A model generated the notes under the pieces. The model made no database searches. It saw nothing but the letters and a program-made list of their open reading frames with translations, and had not been told where the DNA came from. A stretch of DNA of 64,000 bases from JAHFUI01 sp039931615 (GTDB taxonomy: Bacteria; Acidobacteriota; Vicinamibacteria; Vicinamibacterales; CAVVIG01). The stretch is taken from positions 1 to 64,000 of the forward strand of contig JBDTRR010000010.1 in NCBI GenBank assembly GCA_039931615.1, given 5' to 3'. The position numbers and the translations under genes are program-made. Of this stretch, positions 1 to 9,309 are shown piece by piece. Position 1 is the stretch's first letter. The number at the start of each line of letters is the position of its first letter.

Positions 1-923
<923 letters not shown>

Positions 924-944
924 CCGCGCGGAATCTGCAATACT

Positions 945-1832
945 ATGTTCCGTTCGCTCCCATTATTTATGGCCGAGTCGTTTCGCACTGATGGTTCACG
1001 CGCGACCGAGTCCGCGGCGGAGCCCGATCGCGACGCAAAAATCGAGCAGCTGCTCCTGGCCGGCCTGGATCACTATTTTTCGGCGCACTACGACCAGGCG
1101 ATCAACGTCTGGACCCGGGCGCTGTTTTTCGATCGCAGCCATCCTCGCGCCCGCGCCTACATCGAACGGGCGCGCAGCGCCCTGGCGGAACGGCAGCGGG
1201 AGTCCGAAGAGCTGCTCCACAACGGCGCCGCGGCGCTCGATCGCGGCGAGGGCGCGGAAGCCAGGCGGCTGTGGCGGGCGGCCATCGACGGCGGCGCTCG
1301 CGCCGAAGATGCCAGCGCGCTGTTCGACCGCCTCAAGCACCAGGCCGCGGTCGATCCGATCGGGCTGACCTCGGAGCCGGCTCGGATCCAGCTGCCGGCA
1401 GCCCGCCCCGCCTCGACCAGTCGCCGGCCCCTGTCACGCGCCGCGCTGGCCGGGCTGCTGGCGACCGTCGTCGCGGCCGCCGGCATGGCCGCCTATGCGT
1501 TCGCCGGACGGCGCGCCGACGACTGGCGCGCGGCGTTCGCGCGGCCCGGCGCAGCGATGCCGGCCGCCGCGTCGGCGCCGGTGCGCGACGCGTTGCTGCC
1601 GCTGCCGCGGCGCGGCGAGATGGCGCTCGGCCGGGCCCGCTCGCTGGCGGCCGGCGGCCGTTTACGCGAGGCGCTGACCGTGCTCGAGTCGGTCCGTCCG
1701 GCCGATCCCCAGAAAGCGGAAGCCGATCGGCTTCGCGCCGACATCCAGCGCCAGCTGTTGGCGCTGGCCTCGATCCCGCAACGGCCCGGGCCGGCCGCTG
1801 ATGGAAACGCCAGCACCGCACGACAGCCATGA
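945..1832 (+). CDS. TPR-like single-pass membrane protein
   Basis: A 295-residue protein with helical TPR-like repeats at roughly residues 30-130 (pairs such as GLDHYFSAHYDQAINVWTRA). One transmembrane segment follows near residues 165-188, then an Ala/Pro-rich outer part with another helical repeat. No enzyme motif is visible. The start is uncertain: ATG 945 overlaps a possible -10 sequence (TACTAT, 941-946), whereas ATG 969 (MAESF) would lie downstream of it. Its stop overlaps the next start as ATGA at 1829-1832, so the two are probably co-translated. It is probably a scaffold or assembly protein; the function is not recognised. Confidence 0.75.
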   Translation: MFRSLPLFMAESFRTDGSRATESAAEPDRDAKIEQLLLAGLDHYFSAHYDQAINVWTRALFFDRSHPRARAYIERARSALAERQRESEELLHNGAAALDRGEGAEARRLWRAAIDGGARAEDASALFDRLKHQAAVDPIGLTSEPARIQLPAARPASTSRRPLSRAALAGLLATVVAAAGMAAYAFAGRRADDWRAAFARPGAAMPAAASAPVRDALLPLPRRGEMALGRARSLAAGGRLREALTVLESVRPADPQKAEADRLRADIQRQLLALASIPQRPGPAADGNASTARQP

Positions 1833-2692
1833 AGTGTCCCAAGTGCGAGTATCTGGGGTTTGAAGAGGTCGACCGGTGTCGCAATTGCGGCTACGAATTC
1901 GCCCTGGCGCACAGCGCGCCGCCTGACGAGCTGCCGCTGCGCGATCGCGAGGCGGCCCCGATCCGTCCCCTGGAAGAGCTCAGTTTTCTCGCCGGAACCG
2001 GACCCGGGCTGCCGGCGACGCCGCAGGATCTTCCGTTGTTCGGCCCGCCGATTCCCGACGACGAGCCGCTGATCACCAGGGTGTCGCCGCCGCGGACTCC
2101 GCTGTCGGTCCGGCGTGCGACGCCGGAAGTACCCAGGCTGCGCGCCGAAAGCCGGGCGCAGTCGCTCGATCTGGCGTTCGATGGCGATCCGGCGCCGGTC
2201 CCGCCGCCGCGACCGGATCGGGTGATCGCCGTGTTGTCCGGGCCGCCCGCCGGTCACGCCGATGCGGCGCCGCGCCGCGCCGCGGGTCTCGCGGCGCGCT
2301 TTGTCGCGGTCGTCATCGATCTGTCGATCCTGGCGCTGGTCGACGCGCTGGTCATCTACTTCACGATGCAGCTCTGTGGGCTGACCCTGGCCGACTTCGG
2401 CCTGCTGCCGAAGCGTCCGCTGTTCGCGTTTCTGCTGGTGCAGAACGGCGGTTATCTGGTCGCGTTCACCGCCGGCGGCCAGACCCTCGGCAAGATGGTG
2501 ACGGGGATCCGCGTCGTCAACGCCGACGAGAGTCAGCCGCTCGATCTCAGCCGCGCCATCCTGAGGACACTGCTCTGGCTGGTGCTGGCGATTCCCGCCG
2601 GCCTCGGCTTTCTGACCGCGCTGGTGACGAGCGATCACCGCGGCCTCCACGATCGCCTGGCCGGCACGCGCGTTGTCCGCGCCGCCGCGTGA
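1829..2692 (+). CDS. Zinc-ribbon and RDD-domain membrane protein
   Basis: A 287-residue protein. The N-terminus holds a zinc ribbon with two CxxC pairs (CPKC and CRNC). A long Pro/Arg-rich linker follows, then an RDD domain with about three membrane segments starting near residue 150 (RAAGLAARFVAVVIDLSILA) and the typical GQTLGKMVTGIRVV segment. RDD proteins are poorly characterised; some are ion exchangers. It starts inside the stop of the upstream TPR gene and ends inside the start of pgpA, so these genes form one tightly coupled transcript. Its substrate cannot be inferred. Confidence 0.82.
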   Translation: MKCPKCEYLGFEEVDRCRNCGYEFALAHSAPPDELPLRDREAAPIRPLEELSFLAGTGPGLPATPQDLPLFGPPIPDDEPLITRVSPPRTPLSVRRATPEVPRLRAESRAQSLDLAFDGDPAPVPPPRPDRVIAVLSGPPAGHADAAPRRAAGLAARFVAVVIDLSILALVDALVIYFTMQLCGLTLADFGLLPKRPLFAFLLVQNGGYLVAFTAGGQTLGKMVTGIRVVNADESQPLDLSRAILRTLLWLVLAIPAGLGFLTALVTSDHRGLHDRLAGTRVVRAAA

Positions 2693-3153
2693 TCCGCCGC
2701 GTTTTTCCGCTCGCGATCGCCACCGTGTTCGGGGTCGGCTACGTCCCGTTCGCACCGGGTACGTTCGGCTCCGCCGCCGGACTGCTGGTGTGGTGGCTGC
2801 TGCCGGCGTCCCCGGCCGCGCAGGCGATCGCGATTGTCGCGCTGTTCGTCATCGGCGCATGGAGCAGCGGCGTCGCCGAGCGCCACTTCGGCGGCACCGA
2901 TCCTTCGCACGCGGTGATCGACGAGGTGATGGGCATGGTGATCACCCTCTTTCTCAATCCGGTCGGGGGGTGGGGAGTGGTGGGTGGATTCCTGCTGTTT
3001 CGCATCGCCGATGTGATCAAGCCGTTTCCCGCCAACCGGCTCGAGGCGCTGCCGGGCGGCGTCGGGGTGATGGCCGACGATGCGATGGCTGCCGTCTACG
3101 CCAACCTGGCGCTGCGCGGCGCGCTGCTGCTGATGGCCGCCGTCAACGGATAG
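2689..3153 (+). CDS. pgpA: Phosphatidylglycerophosphatase A
   Basis: A 154-residue inner-membrane protein that dephosphorylates phosphatidylglycerophosphate to phosphatidylglycerol. The family signature is present: an N-terminal helix with GYVPFAPGTFGS, then the acidic motif IDEVMGM and the RIADVIKPFPAN segment, with conserved Asp/Glu residues that bind Mg2+. It starts at GTG, overlapping the upstream stop (GTGA, 2689-2692). PlsY and GpsA, also phospholipid enzymes, follow about 1.4 kb downstream, so this is a loose phospholipid neighbourhood. Length matches the family. Confidence 0.93.
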   Translation: MIRRVFPLAIATVFGVGYVPFAPGTFGSAAGLLVWWLLPASPAAQAIAIVALFVIGAWSSGVAERHFGGTDPSHAVIDEVMGMVITLFLNPVGGWGVVGGFLLFRIADVIKPFPANRLEALPGGVGVMADDAMAAVYANLALRGALLLMAAVNG

Positions 3154-3159
3154 GGTCGT

Positions 3160-4419
3160 ATGCGAGCCTGCATCGTCGCCGTCGGGACGGAGATGTTGAC
3201 GCCATTCCGCGTCGACACCAACTCGCTGTTCGTCACCGAGCGGCTCAACGAGATCGGCATCGACGTGCGGCTCAAGCTGGTCGCCGGCGACGACGTCGAG
3301 GAACTCGCCGCACTGCTGCGGGCGGCGCTCGGCTGGGCCGACGTGATCGTGATGACCGGCGGGCTCGGCCCGACCGAGGATGACATCACCAGGGCGGCGG
3401 TGGCGCGGCTGCTGGAGTTGCCGCTCGACGTCGATGAATCGATTGTCGAGCGCATCCGGGAGCGCTTTCAGCGGCGCGGCATGACGATGCCCGACATCAA
3501 CCGGCGCCAGGCGATGGTGCCGCGCGGCGCGGTGGTGCTGCCGAACCCGAACGGCACCGCTCCCGGGCTCTGGCTCGAGCCGGGCCGCACGGCGTTCGTG
3601 CTCCTGCCCGGCCCGCCGCGCGAAATGAAACCGATGTTCGAGGCCGTCGTCGCCGGGCGGCTGGCGGCGCGCACCGGCGGGGCCGGCTTGTTCCGGCGCG
3701 TGCTGCGCATCACGGGCCGGACCGAATCGGACGTCGACGCGACGGCGCAGCCGATCTACGGCGCCTGGACCACCCAGGCGGTGCCGATTGCCACGACGAT
3801 TCTCGCCGTGCTCGGACAGATCGAATTGCACCTGACCGCACGCGCGGTCAGCCCCGCCGAGGCGGCCGCCGTGCTGGATCGGGCGGTCGCGCAGCTCGCC
3901 GACGTGCTCGGCGACTCTCTCTACAGTGCTGACGGCCGCCCGCTCGAAGCCGTCGTCGGCGATGCGCTGCGGTCGAAGGGATTGACGATCGCGGTCGCCG
4001 AGTCGTGCACCGGCGGACTGCTGGCGTCGCGGCTGACCGACGTGCCGGGGAGCTCGGCCTACGTCGACCGCGGGGTGGTCTGCTACAGCAACCGGGCCAA
4101 GATCGAACTGCTCGGCATCGCCGAGGCACTGATCGGCGAGCACGGCGCGGTCAGCGAGCCGGTGGCCTCGGCGATGGCCGAGGCGATTCGGGTGCAGGCG
4201 AAGGCCGGCGTCGGCGTCGGCATCACGGGCATCGCCGGACCGGGTGGAGGGACGATCGAGAAGCCGGTCGGTACCGTCGCCATCGCGATCGCTGGCGACG
4301 GCGAGCGGCGCGTGCGCACATTCCAGTTCGTCGGCGGCCGTGAGCAGGTCAAGTTCCAGGCCGCCCAGGCCGCGCTCAACATGGTGCGGCTGATGTTGAG
4401 GAGCGGCGGCACGCGATGA
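3160..4419 (+). CDS. cinA: CinA family protein (MoCF-like domain plus nicotinamide-nucleotide amidase domain)
   Basis: A 419-residue two-domain protein, full length for the family. Residues about 1-170 form the molybdopterin-binding-like domain (AVGTEML near the start, TGGLGPTEDD), associated with ADP-ribose pyrophosphatase activity in some CinA proteins. The C-terminal half is the PncC-type amidase (AESCTGGLLASRLTDVPGSS, then GITGIAGPGGGT), which converts NMN to nicotinate mononucleotide. It follows pgpA by 6 nt, so it is probably the last gene of the operon starting at 945. ATG 3160 gives the standard N-terminus. Confidence 0.94.
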   Translation: MRACIVAVGTEMLTPFRVDTNSLFVTERLNEIGIDVRLKLVAGDDVEELAALLRAALGWADVIVMTGGLGPTEDDITRAAVARLLELPLDVDESIVERIRERFQRRGMTMPDINRRQAMVPRGAVVLPNPNGTAPGLWLEPGRTAFVLLPGPPREMKPMFEAVVAGRLAARTGGAGLFRRVLRITGRTESDVDATAQPIYGAWTTQAVPIATTILAVLGQIELHLTARAVSPAEAAAVLDRAVAQLADVLGDSLYSADGRPLEAVVGDALRSKGLTIAVAESCTGGLLASRLTDVPGSSAYVDRGVVCYSNRAKIELLGIAEALIGEHGAVSEPVASAMAEAIRVQAKAGVGVGITGIAGPGGGTIEKPVGTVAIAIAGDGERRVRTFQFVGGREQVKFQAAQAALNMVRLMLRSGGTR

Positions 4420-4464
4420 AAAGGGTCGGCCCGTGCGTGGGGGCTTGAGCCGGGTTGATCCGTA

Positions 4465-4482
4465 GTCCGATTAAAGTCGGAC
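4465..4482. repeat. Dispersed 18-nt palindrome, copy 1
   Basis: The sequence GTCCGATTAAAGTCGGAC is a stem-loop with 6-bp arms. It lies in the cinA-plsY gap with flanking text (AGCCGG...GATCCG) like that around the other copies at 7482, 17753, 50521, 58143 and 58849. This copy has diverged in the loop. Confidence 0.6.
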
Positions 4483-4535
4483 GACGCCACCGACGATGCT
4501 GTATAGCGAAAAGGGTCGCGTCTCTTATTCCGAAA

Positions 4536-4565
4536 TTGGGCGATTCGGCGGGTCGCCTCTACAAT
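4536..4565 (+). promoter_or_regulatory. Predicted sigma-70-type promoter of plsY
   Basis: TTGGGC (4536-4541) is separated by 18 nt from TACAAT (4560-4565). The plsY ATG at 4573 starts only 7 nt after the -10 element, about where transcription would begin, so a leaderless mRNA is predicted. Confidence 0.5.
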
Positions 4566-4572
4566 CTGCTTG

Positions 4573-5169
4573 ATGGCTCTCGTCATTCTTCTTGGCTACG
4601 GCATCGGGTCGGTGCCGTTCGCGCTGCTGCTGGCGCGCCGCTGGGGCGCACCCGATCTGCGCGCCGTCGGCAGCGGCAACCTCGGGGCGGCCAACGTCTT
4701 CCGCGCCTCGGGCGCCACCGCCGGGATTCTCGTCGCCGTGCTCGACATCATGAAGGGCGCGCTGAGCGTCACGATTGCCCGATACGTCAGCGACCAGGCG
4801 GCGGCGCCGGCGGCGGCGGGCCTGGCCGCCATCGTCGGCCACATCTATCCGATGTGGCTCCGCTTTCGCGGTGGCAAGGGGGTCGCCACCGCCTGCGGGG
4901 TGTTCGCCGTCCTGACGCCTTCCGCCATGGTGCCGGCGTTGGCCCTGTTCACGTTGACCGTCTGGGTGACGAAATACATCTCGCTCGGGTCCGTACTGGC
5001 CACGCTGGCGTTGCCGCCGGCGGCGTACGCGACCGGCAGCCCCGGTCCGGCCGTGGCCGCGGCGCTGGCGGCGGCGACGCTCATCCTGTTCCGACATCGC
5101 GCCAACCTCACCCGCCTGCAGCTGGGCCAGGAACGGCGGCTGGGCGGGCGTCTGCGGCGCGAGCTGTGA
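4573..5169 (+). CDS. plsY: Acyl-phosphate:glycerol-3-phosphate acyltransferase
   Basis: A 198-residue polytopic membrane protein with about five membrane helices. It transfers an acyl group from acyl-phosphate to glycerol-3-phosphate, the first step of phospholipid synthesis. The three family motifs are visible: GSGNLGAANVFR, then GHIYPMWLRFRGGKGVATACG and a later Asn-containing HRANLTRL segment. I chose ATG 4573 over the adjacent TTG 4570. No Shine-Dalgarno precedes it; a -10 box ends 7 nt upstream instead. gpsA, which makes its glycerol-3-phosphate substrate, follows. Confidence 0.95.
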   Translation: MALVILLGYGIGSVPFALLLARRWGAPDLRAVGSGNLGAANVFRASGATAGILVAVLDIMKGALSVTIARYVSDQAAAPAAAGLAAIVGHIYPMWLRFRGGKGVATACGVFAVLTPSAMVPALALFTLTVWVTKYISLGSVLATLALPPAAYATGSPGPAVAAALAAATLILFRHRANLTRLQLGQERRLGGRLRREL

Positions 5170-5299
5170 CGCTGGTGTCGCGGCGGCGCGATTCGCGATC
5201 GCACCGGTGCATCCGGCCTGTCCGGTGGTCGCACACCTGCGTCCGGGAGGGCCGGCCCGGCGCCGCTGCCGCCGTGCCTGGCGCCGGAACAGCGCGCCG

Positions 5300-6304
5300 A
5301 TGAGTGCGATCGGCGTCCTCGGGGCGGGGAGCTGGGGCACCGCGCTGGCCGTGCATCTGGCGCGGGTCGGGCACGACGTCCGGCTGTGGGCGCGCGACCC
5401 GGCGCTGGTGCGCGACATGCGGAACCGGCGCGCGAATGCCGTCTACCTGCCGGACGTCACGCTGCCGGTGTCGCTGGTCGTGACCGATCAGCTCGAGGAG
5501 AGCGTCGCCGGTGCGCACGTCGTCGTCACGGCGGTGCCCTCGCAGGGATGCCGTGGCGTGATGCTGGCGGCGGCGCCGTATATGATGCCGCGCGCCACGA
5601 TTGTGAGTGCGGCCAAAGGGCTCGAGGCCGGGACGCTGCTGCGCATGTCGGAAGTGGTCGGGCAGGAAATGGGGGCCGGGCGTCCGGTCGTCGTGCTGTC
5701 GGGTCCGAGCTTTGCGCTCGAGGTCGCGCAGCAGCTGCCGACGGCGGTGCTCGCCGCGTCGCTCGATGCCGGCGCGACCGAGCTCGTGCAGAGCGAATTT
5801 CGCGGGCCGTCGTTCCGTTTGTACGGCAGCGCCGACGTCGTCGGCGTCGAGATCGGCGCCGCGCTCAAGAACATCATCGCCATCGCCGCCGGCGTCGTGG
5901 AGGGGCTTGGACTGGGCCACAACGCGCTGGCCGCGTTGATCACGCGGGGCCTGGCGGAGGTGACGCGGCTGGCGTGCGCGGCGGGCGGCCGCCGGGAGAC
6001 GCTGGCGGGGCTGAGTGGACTGGGTGATCTGGTACTCACCTGCACCGGCAACCTGAGCCGCAACCGGCACGTCGGTATCGAGCTGGCGCGCGGCCGCCGG
6101 CTGGCCGACATATTGGCCGGCATGAAAATGGTCGCCGAGGGCGTGCCGACGACCGGCGTCGCCCTGGCGCTGGGCGCGCACTACGGCGTCGAGCTGCCGA
6201 TTGCCACGCAGATGGCCGAGGTGCTGGCCGGACGGACCGATGTCCGCACCGCGGTCGACGCGCTGATGGTTCGCCGCCAGCGTCCCGAGTCGGAGTCGGG
6301 TTGA
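5300..6304 (+). CDS. gpsA: NAD(P)-dependent glycerol-3-phosphate dehydrogenase
   Basis: A 334-residue cytoplasmic enzyme reducing dihydroxyacetone phosphate to sn-glycerol-3-phosphate for phospholipids. The N-terminus has the Rossmann motif GAGSWGTALA. Further on are AKGLEAGTLLR, SGPSFALEVA, the catalytic-lysine region GAALKNIIAIAAGVVEG and the C-terminal GLGDLVLTCTG...SRNR. The frame is open further upstream, but that part (Arg/Pro-rich) does not look like the family. ATG 5300 puts the Rossmann fold at the normal place. The 130 nt before it hold nothing I recognise. It pairs functionally with plsY upstream. Confidence 0.95.
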   Translation: MSAIGVLGAGSWGTALAVHLARVGHDVRLWARDPALVRDMRNRRANAVYLPDVTLPVSLVVTDQLEESVAGAHVVVTAVPSQGCRGVMLAAAPYMMPRATIVSAAKGLEAGTLLRMSEVVGQEMGAGRPVVVLSGPSFALEVAQQLPTAVLAASLDAGATELVQSEFRGPSFRLYGSADVVGVEIGAALKNIIAIAAGVVEGLGLGHNALAALITRGLAEVTRLACAAGGRRETLAGLSGLGDLVLTCTGNLSRNRHVGIELARGRRLADILAGMKMVAEGVPTTGVALALGAHYGVELPIATQMAEVLAGRTDVRTAVDALMVRRQRPESESG

Positions 6305-6307
6305 TTC

Positions 6308-7231
6308 ATGAGTGTTCTCGGCCGCCTTCGTGACAGCCTCTCGCGAACCACCCAGCAGATCGTCGACCGCTTCGACGAGATCGCCCGCCGGATCGACGAT
6401 CCGGAACAGCGATCGCGGGCGATCGACGTCGAGACGCTGGACGCGCTCGAAGAGCTGCTGATCACGGCCGACGTCGGCGTGGCCGCCGCCGAGCGGATTG
6501 TCGCGGCAGTGCGGAAGCGATCGCCCGGCGGTGCCGGGCTTCGCGATCTGGTGAAGCAGGAGATCAGGGCCATTTTCGCGGCGTCTGAGGCGCCGGTGGT
6601 GGTCGCCCATCGCCCCAAGGTCACGCTGATTGTCGGCGTCAACGGCACCGGCAAGACGACCACGGTCGGCAAGCTGGCGAACCTGTTGAGAAATGAAGGC
6701 CAGCGGCCCTTGATCTGCGCGGCCGACACGTTCCGGGCCGCCGCCGTCGAGCAGCTCGCGATCTGGGCGGCGCGCGCGGGGGTGGACCTGGTGCGGGCGC
6801 GCGACGGCTCGGATCCGGCCGCCGTCGTGTTCGATGCGATCTCGTCGGGAAAAGCCAGAGGGCGCGATCCGATCCTGGTCGACACCGCCGGACGGCTGCA
6901 CACGCGCGTCAACCTGATGAACGAGCTGGAGAAGATCCGCCGCATCGCCGCCCGCGAAGTCGAGGGGGCGCCGCAGGAGACCCTGCTCGTGCTCGATGCC
7001 ACCGTCGGCCAGAACGGCGTCACGCAGGCGCGCGAGTTCATGGGCGCCGCCGGCGTCAACGGCATCGTCCTGACCAAGCTGGACGGCACCGCCCGAGGCG
7101 GCGTCGCCGTCGCCATCGCCCACGATCTGAAGCTGCCGATCCGCTACGTCGGCACCGGCGAAGGCATCGACGACCTCGTGCCGTTTTCGGTCGACGAGTA
7201 CGTCGATGGCCTGTTCGAGGAAAAGTGGTGA
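6308..7231 (+). CDS. ftsY: Signal recognition particle receptor FtsY
   Basis: A 307-residue SRP-receptor GTPase that docks ribosome-SRP complexes at the membrane for co-translational insertion. The N domain is at residues 1-90. The G domain has P-loop GVNGTGKTTTVGKLA, the AADTFRAAAVEQL segment, DTAGRLHT and the guanine-specificity motif TKLDGTARGG, ending in GEGIDDLVPFSVDEYVDGLF. The long acidic A domain of enterobacterial FtsY is absent, as in many phyla. It begins 3 nt after gpsA. Its partner Ffh is encoded at 10674, on the other side of the riboflavin genes. Confidence 0.96.
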   Translation: MSVLGRLRDSLSRTTQQIVDRFDEIARRIDDPEQRSRAIDVETLDALEELLITADVGVAAAERIVAAVRKRSPGGAGLRDLVKQEIRAIFAASEAPVVVAHRPKVTLIVGVNGTGKTTTVGKLANLLRNEGQRPLICAADTFRAAAVEQLAIWAARAGVDLVRARDGSDPAAVVFDAISSGKARGRDPILVDTAGRLHTRVNLMNELEKIRRIAAREVEGAPQETLLVLDATVGQNGVTQAREFMGAAGVNGIVLTKLDGTARGGVAVAIAHDLKLPIRYVGTGEGIDDLVPFSVDEYVDGLFEEKW

Positions 7232-7238
7232 CGAATGC

Positions 7239-7595
7239 GCCACGAAGACACGAAGACACGAAGACACGAAGACACGAAGAAGAATAAAGAATGCCTGTTG
7301 TACGTCTGAGTTCTCACGGGCCAGACGCTTTGCGAATTCCAGAGACCTTGAAGAGTAGTCGATGCGTCGCGAAGAGCCGTGGTCACGAGATGCCAGCAGA
7401 GAAAAATGTCTTCTTCGTGGCCAGAGGCGTGTCGAATAGTCCGGACGGTGGGCGGGTGTCCGACTCTGGATTGTACGTAGCGTCTGACTTCAGTCGGACT
7501 ACGGTCAATCCGGCTGAAGCCGGATCCCACGTGCAAACGGGAGGGCCGCCCGAAAGTTTGTTCTTCGTGTTTTCGTGTCTTCGTGTCTTCGTGGC
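7239..7595. repeat. Intergenic element with inverted octamer arrays at both ends
   Basis: The 394-nt ftsY-ribD gap carries five perfect copies of CACGAAGA (7241-7280) at its left end. At the right end are four copies of the complementary unit TCTTCGTG (7562-7593, one copy with a C-to-T change). Both ends carry GCC/GGC next to the array, so they form an inverted repeat of about 34 nt. Inside lie two palindromes (7482-7499 and 7508-7525) and no convincing gene. The layout resembles a small non-autonomous mobile element, but no target-site duplication was identified. Confidence 0.7.
7482..7525. repeat. Dispersed 18-nt palindrome, copy 2 (two adjacent hairpins)
   Basis: GTCTGACTTCAGTCGGAC (7482-7499, one G-T mismatch) is followed by ATCCGGCTGAAGCCGGAT (7508-7525). 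Both are 7-bp stems around a 4-nt loop (TTCA or TGAA), i.e. the same element in opposite orientations, as in the copy at 58134-58193. Confidence 0.7.
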
Positions 7596-7625
7596 CCCGC
7601 GCGGCTGCGAATGTGCGGCCGATGC

Positions 7626-8711
7626 ATGACCGACATTGACTACATGGACCGGGCCCTGTTCCTTGCCGCGCGCGGGCGCGGCCGGACCAGCCCCAACCCG
7701 ATGGTCGGAGCCGTGGTGGTGTCGAGCGACGGTGTGGTCGTCGGGCAGGGGTTCCATCGCCGCGCCGGTGAGCCGCACGCCGAGGTCTATGCGCTGGAGA
7801 TGGCCGGCGCCTCGGCCCGCGGCGCCACTCTCTACTCCACGCTGGAGCCGTGCTGCCACGTCGGGAAACGCACGGGTCCCTGTGTCGGCCGCATCGTCGA
7901 CGCGGGGATCCGCCGGGTCGTCGCGGCGGTCGCCGATCCGAATCCCGCCGTGAACGGCCGCGGGCTGGCGTATCTGCGGGCGCACGGCGTCGACGTCGAG
8001 ACCGGTCCCGGTGCCGATGCGGCCCTGCGTCTCAACCAGCCGTTCTTCACGCTGATGCGCGAAGGCCGGCCGTTCGTCATCCTCAAGGCGGCGACCAGCC
8101 TCGACGGCTGTCTGGCTGCCGCGCCCGGCCAGCGGACCGGTCTGACCTCGGCGGCGGCCGGCCGCCACGCCCACGGCGTGCGCGCCGAGGTCGACGCCAT
8201 CGGCGTCGGCGTCGGAACGATTCTGATCGACGACCCGCAGCTCACCGCCCGCGTCGTGCACCGCGAACGGCCGTTGACGCGGGTGGTCTTCGATCGCCGG
8301 CTGCGCACGCCCGCACACGCGCACGTCCTCTCGACACGCGACGCCGGGCCTGTCATCATCGTAACGACGGCCGCCGGCGCCGCCCATCTCGACGCCCGCC
8401 GCCGGCTGGAAGATCGAGGCGCGGAGATCGCGGTCGCCCGGAACAGCACGTTTGGCGCCGCGCTCGAACCGCTGGCCGAGCGCAAGATCGAATCGCTGCT
8501 GCTCGAAGGCGGGGCGCTGCTGCACCAGGCGGCGTGGGAGGAGGGGCTGGTCGACTTCGTGCGCCTCTATGTCACGCCCCAGGTCCTGGGGCCTGGCGGC
8601 GTCGGGTTTCTCAGTGGCTGCAGCTTTGCGACCGCGGATCTTCTCGAGCGGCGAGTCGAGACACTGGGCCCGGACGTGCTGATCGAAGGATATGTTCACC
8701 GGCCTCATTGA
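7626..8711 (+). CDS. ribD: Bifunctional riboflavin biosynthesis deaminase/reductase
   Basis: A 361-residue enzyme. The N-terminal domain deaminates the pyrimidine made by GTP cyclohydrolase II; the C-terminal domain reduces its ribosyl chain. Zinc-binding deaminase motifs HAEVYAL and the PCCHVGKRTGPC segment are present. The reductase half begins with ILKAATSLDGCLA and includes GVGTILIDDPQLT and LLEGGALLH. An in-frame extension upstream to 7575 is translated from the octamer repeat and is not part of the family, so ATG 7626 (MTDIDYMDRAL) is chosen. It overlaps ribE by 20 nt. Confidence 0.95.
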   Translation: MTDIDYMDRALFLAARGRGRTSPNPMVGAVVVSSDGVVVGQGFHRRAGEPHAEVYALEMAGASARGATLYSTLEPCCHVGKRTGPCVGRIVDAGIRRVVAAVADPNPAVNGRGLAYLRAHGVDVETGPGADAALRLNQPFFTLMREGRPFVILKAATSLDGCLAAAPGQRTGLTSAAAGRHAHGVRAEVDAIGVGVGTILIDDPQLTARVVHRERPLTRVVFDRRLRTPAHAHVLSTRDAGPVIIVTTAAGAAHLDARRRLEDRGAEIAVARNSTFGAALEPLAERKIESLLLEGGALLHQAAWEEGLVDFVRLYVTPQVLGPGGVGFLSGCSFATADLLERRVETLGPDVLIEGYVHRPH

Positions 8712-9309
8712 AGCCACCGGCCGGATCGTCGACCGGCACACGACCAGCGGCGGCCTCCGGCTGCGCATCGGATCGGCGCTGGCCGGCGAGCTGGCGGCTG
8801 GCGACAGTCTTGCCGTCAACGGCGTCTGTTTGACGGTGATCGTGGCGGACGCGGTCGCGGGCCAGGTGGTGGCGGACGTCGGGCCGGAGACGATGCGGGT
8901 GACGACGCTTGGCCGCCTGTCGGCCGAGGCGCCGGTGAATCTCGAACGTCCACTGCGCGCCGACAGCCGGTTCGGCGGACACTTCGTGCAGGGTCACGTC
9001 GATGCCATCGGACGTGTCGAGGCGCGGCGGCCGGAGGCGGAGTTCGAATGGCTGACCGTCAGCTTTCCTGAGCGTCTGGCGCCCTTCTTCGTGCTGAAGG
9101 GGTCGGTGGCGGTCGACGGCATCAGCCTGACCGTTGCCGGCCTCGGGAGCGACCGGTTCGACGTGCAGATCGTGCCCTACACGCTGGCGCACACCAACCT
9201 GCGCGGCCTGATCGTCGGAGACGAGGTCAACCTCGAGTGCGACATGGTCGGGAAATACGTCGCGCGCGCCGCCGAGCTGGCGGGACTGACCGGAACGAGA
9301 CACCTATGA
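8692..9309 (+). CDS. ribE: Riboflavin synthase, alpha subunit
   Basis: A 205-residue enzyme that dismutates two molecules of 6,7-dimethyl-8-ribityllumazine into riboflavin. It has the canonical start MFTGLIEATG and two similar lumazine-binding barrels: the first with SLAVNGVCLTV, the second with GGHFVQGHVDAIG and SVAVDGISLTV. Length is typical. It overlaps ribD by 20 nt and ribBA by 4 nt (ATGA), so translational coupling is likely. No FMN riboswitch-like sequence was recognised upstream of ribD. Confidence 0.96.
   Translation: MFTGLIEATGRIVDRHTTSGGLRLRIGSALAGELAAGDSLAVNGVCLTVIVADAVAGQVVADVGPETMRVTTLGRLSAEAPVNLERPLRADSRFGGHFVQGHVDAIGRVEARRPEAEFEWLTVSFPERLAPFFVLKGSVAVDGISLTVAGLGSDRFDVQIVPYTLAHTNLRGLIVGDEVNLECDMVGKYVARAAELAGLTGTRHL

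Noticed and set aside
945..968. Firm choice of ATG 945 as start of the TPR membrane protein
   Set aside because: A possible -10 overlaps it and ATG 969 is equally plausible; neither has a Shine-Dalgarno, so the start is left open.
2635..4143. A 502-codon minus-strand open frame opposite pgpA and cinA
   Set aside because: Both plus-strand genes carry full family motifs; the opposite frame is compositionally biased and has none.
5108..7267. A 719-codon minus-strand open frame opposite gpsA and ftsY
   Set aside because: Shadow frame of two clear genes; low-complexity Arg/His/Gly-rich translation with no motif.
7232..7625. FMN riboswitch before ribD
   Set aside because: None of the conserved RFN-element segments was found; the gap consists of repeats.
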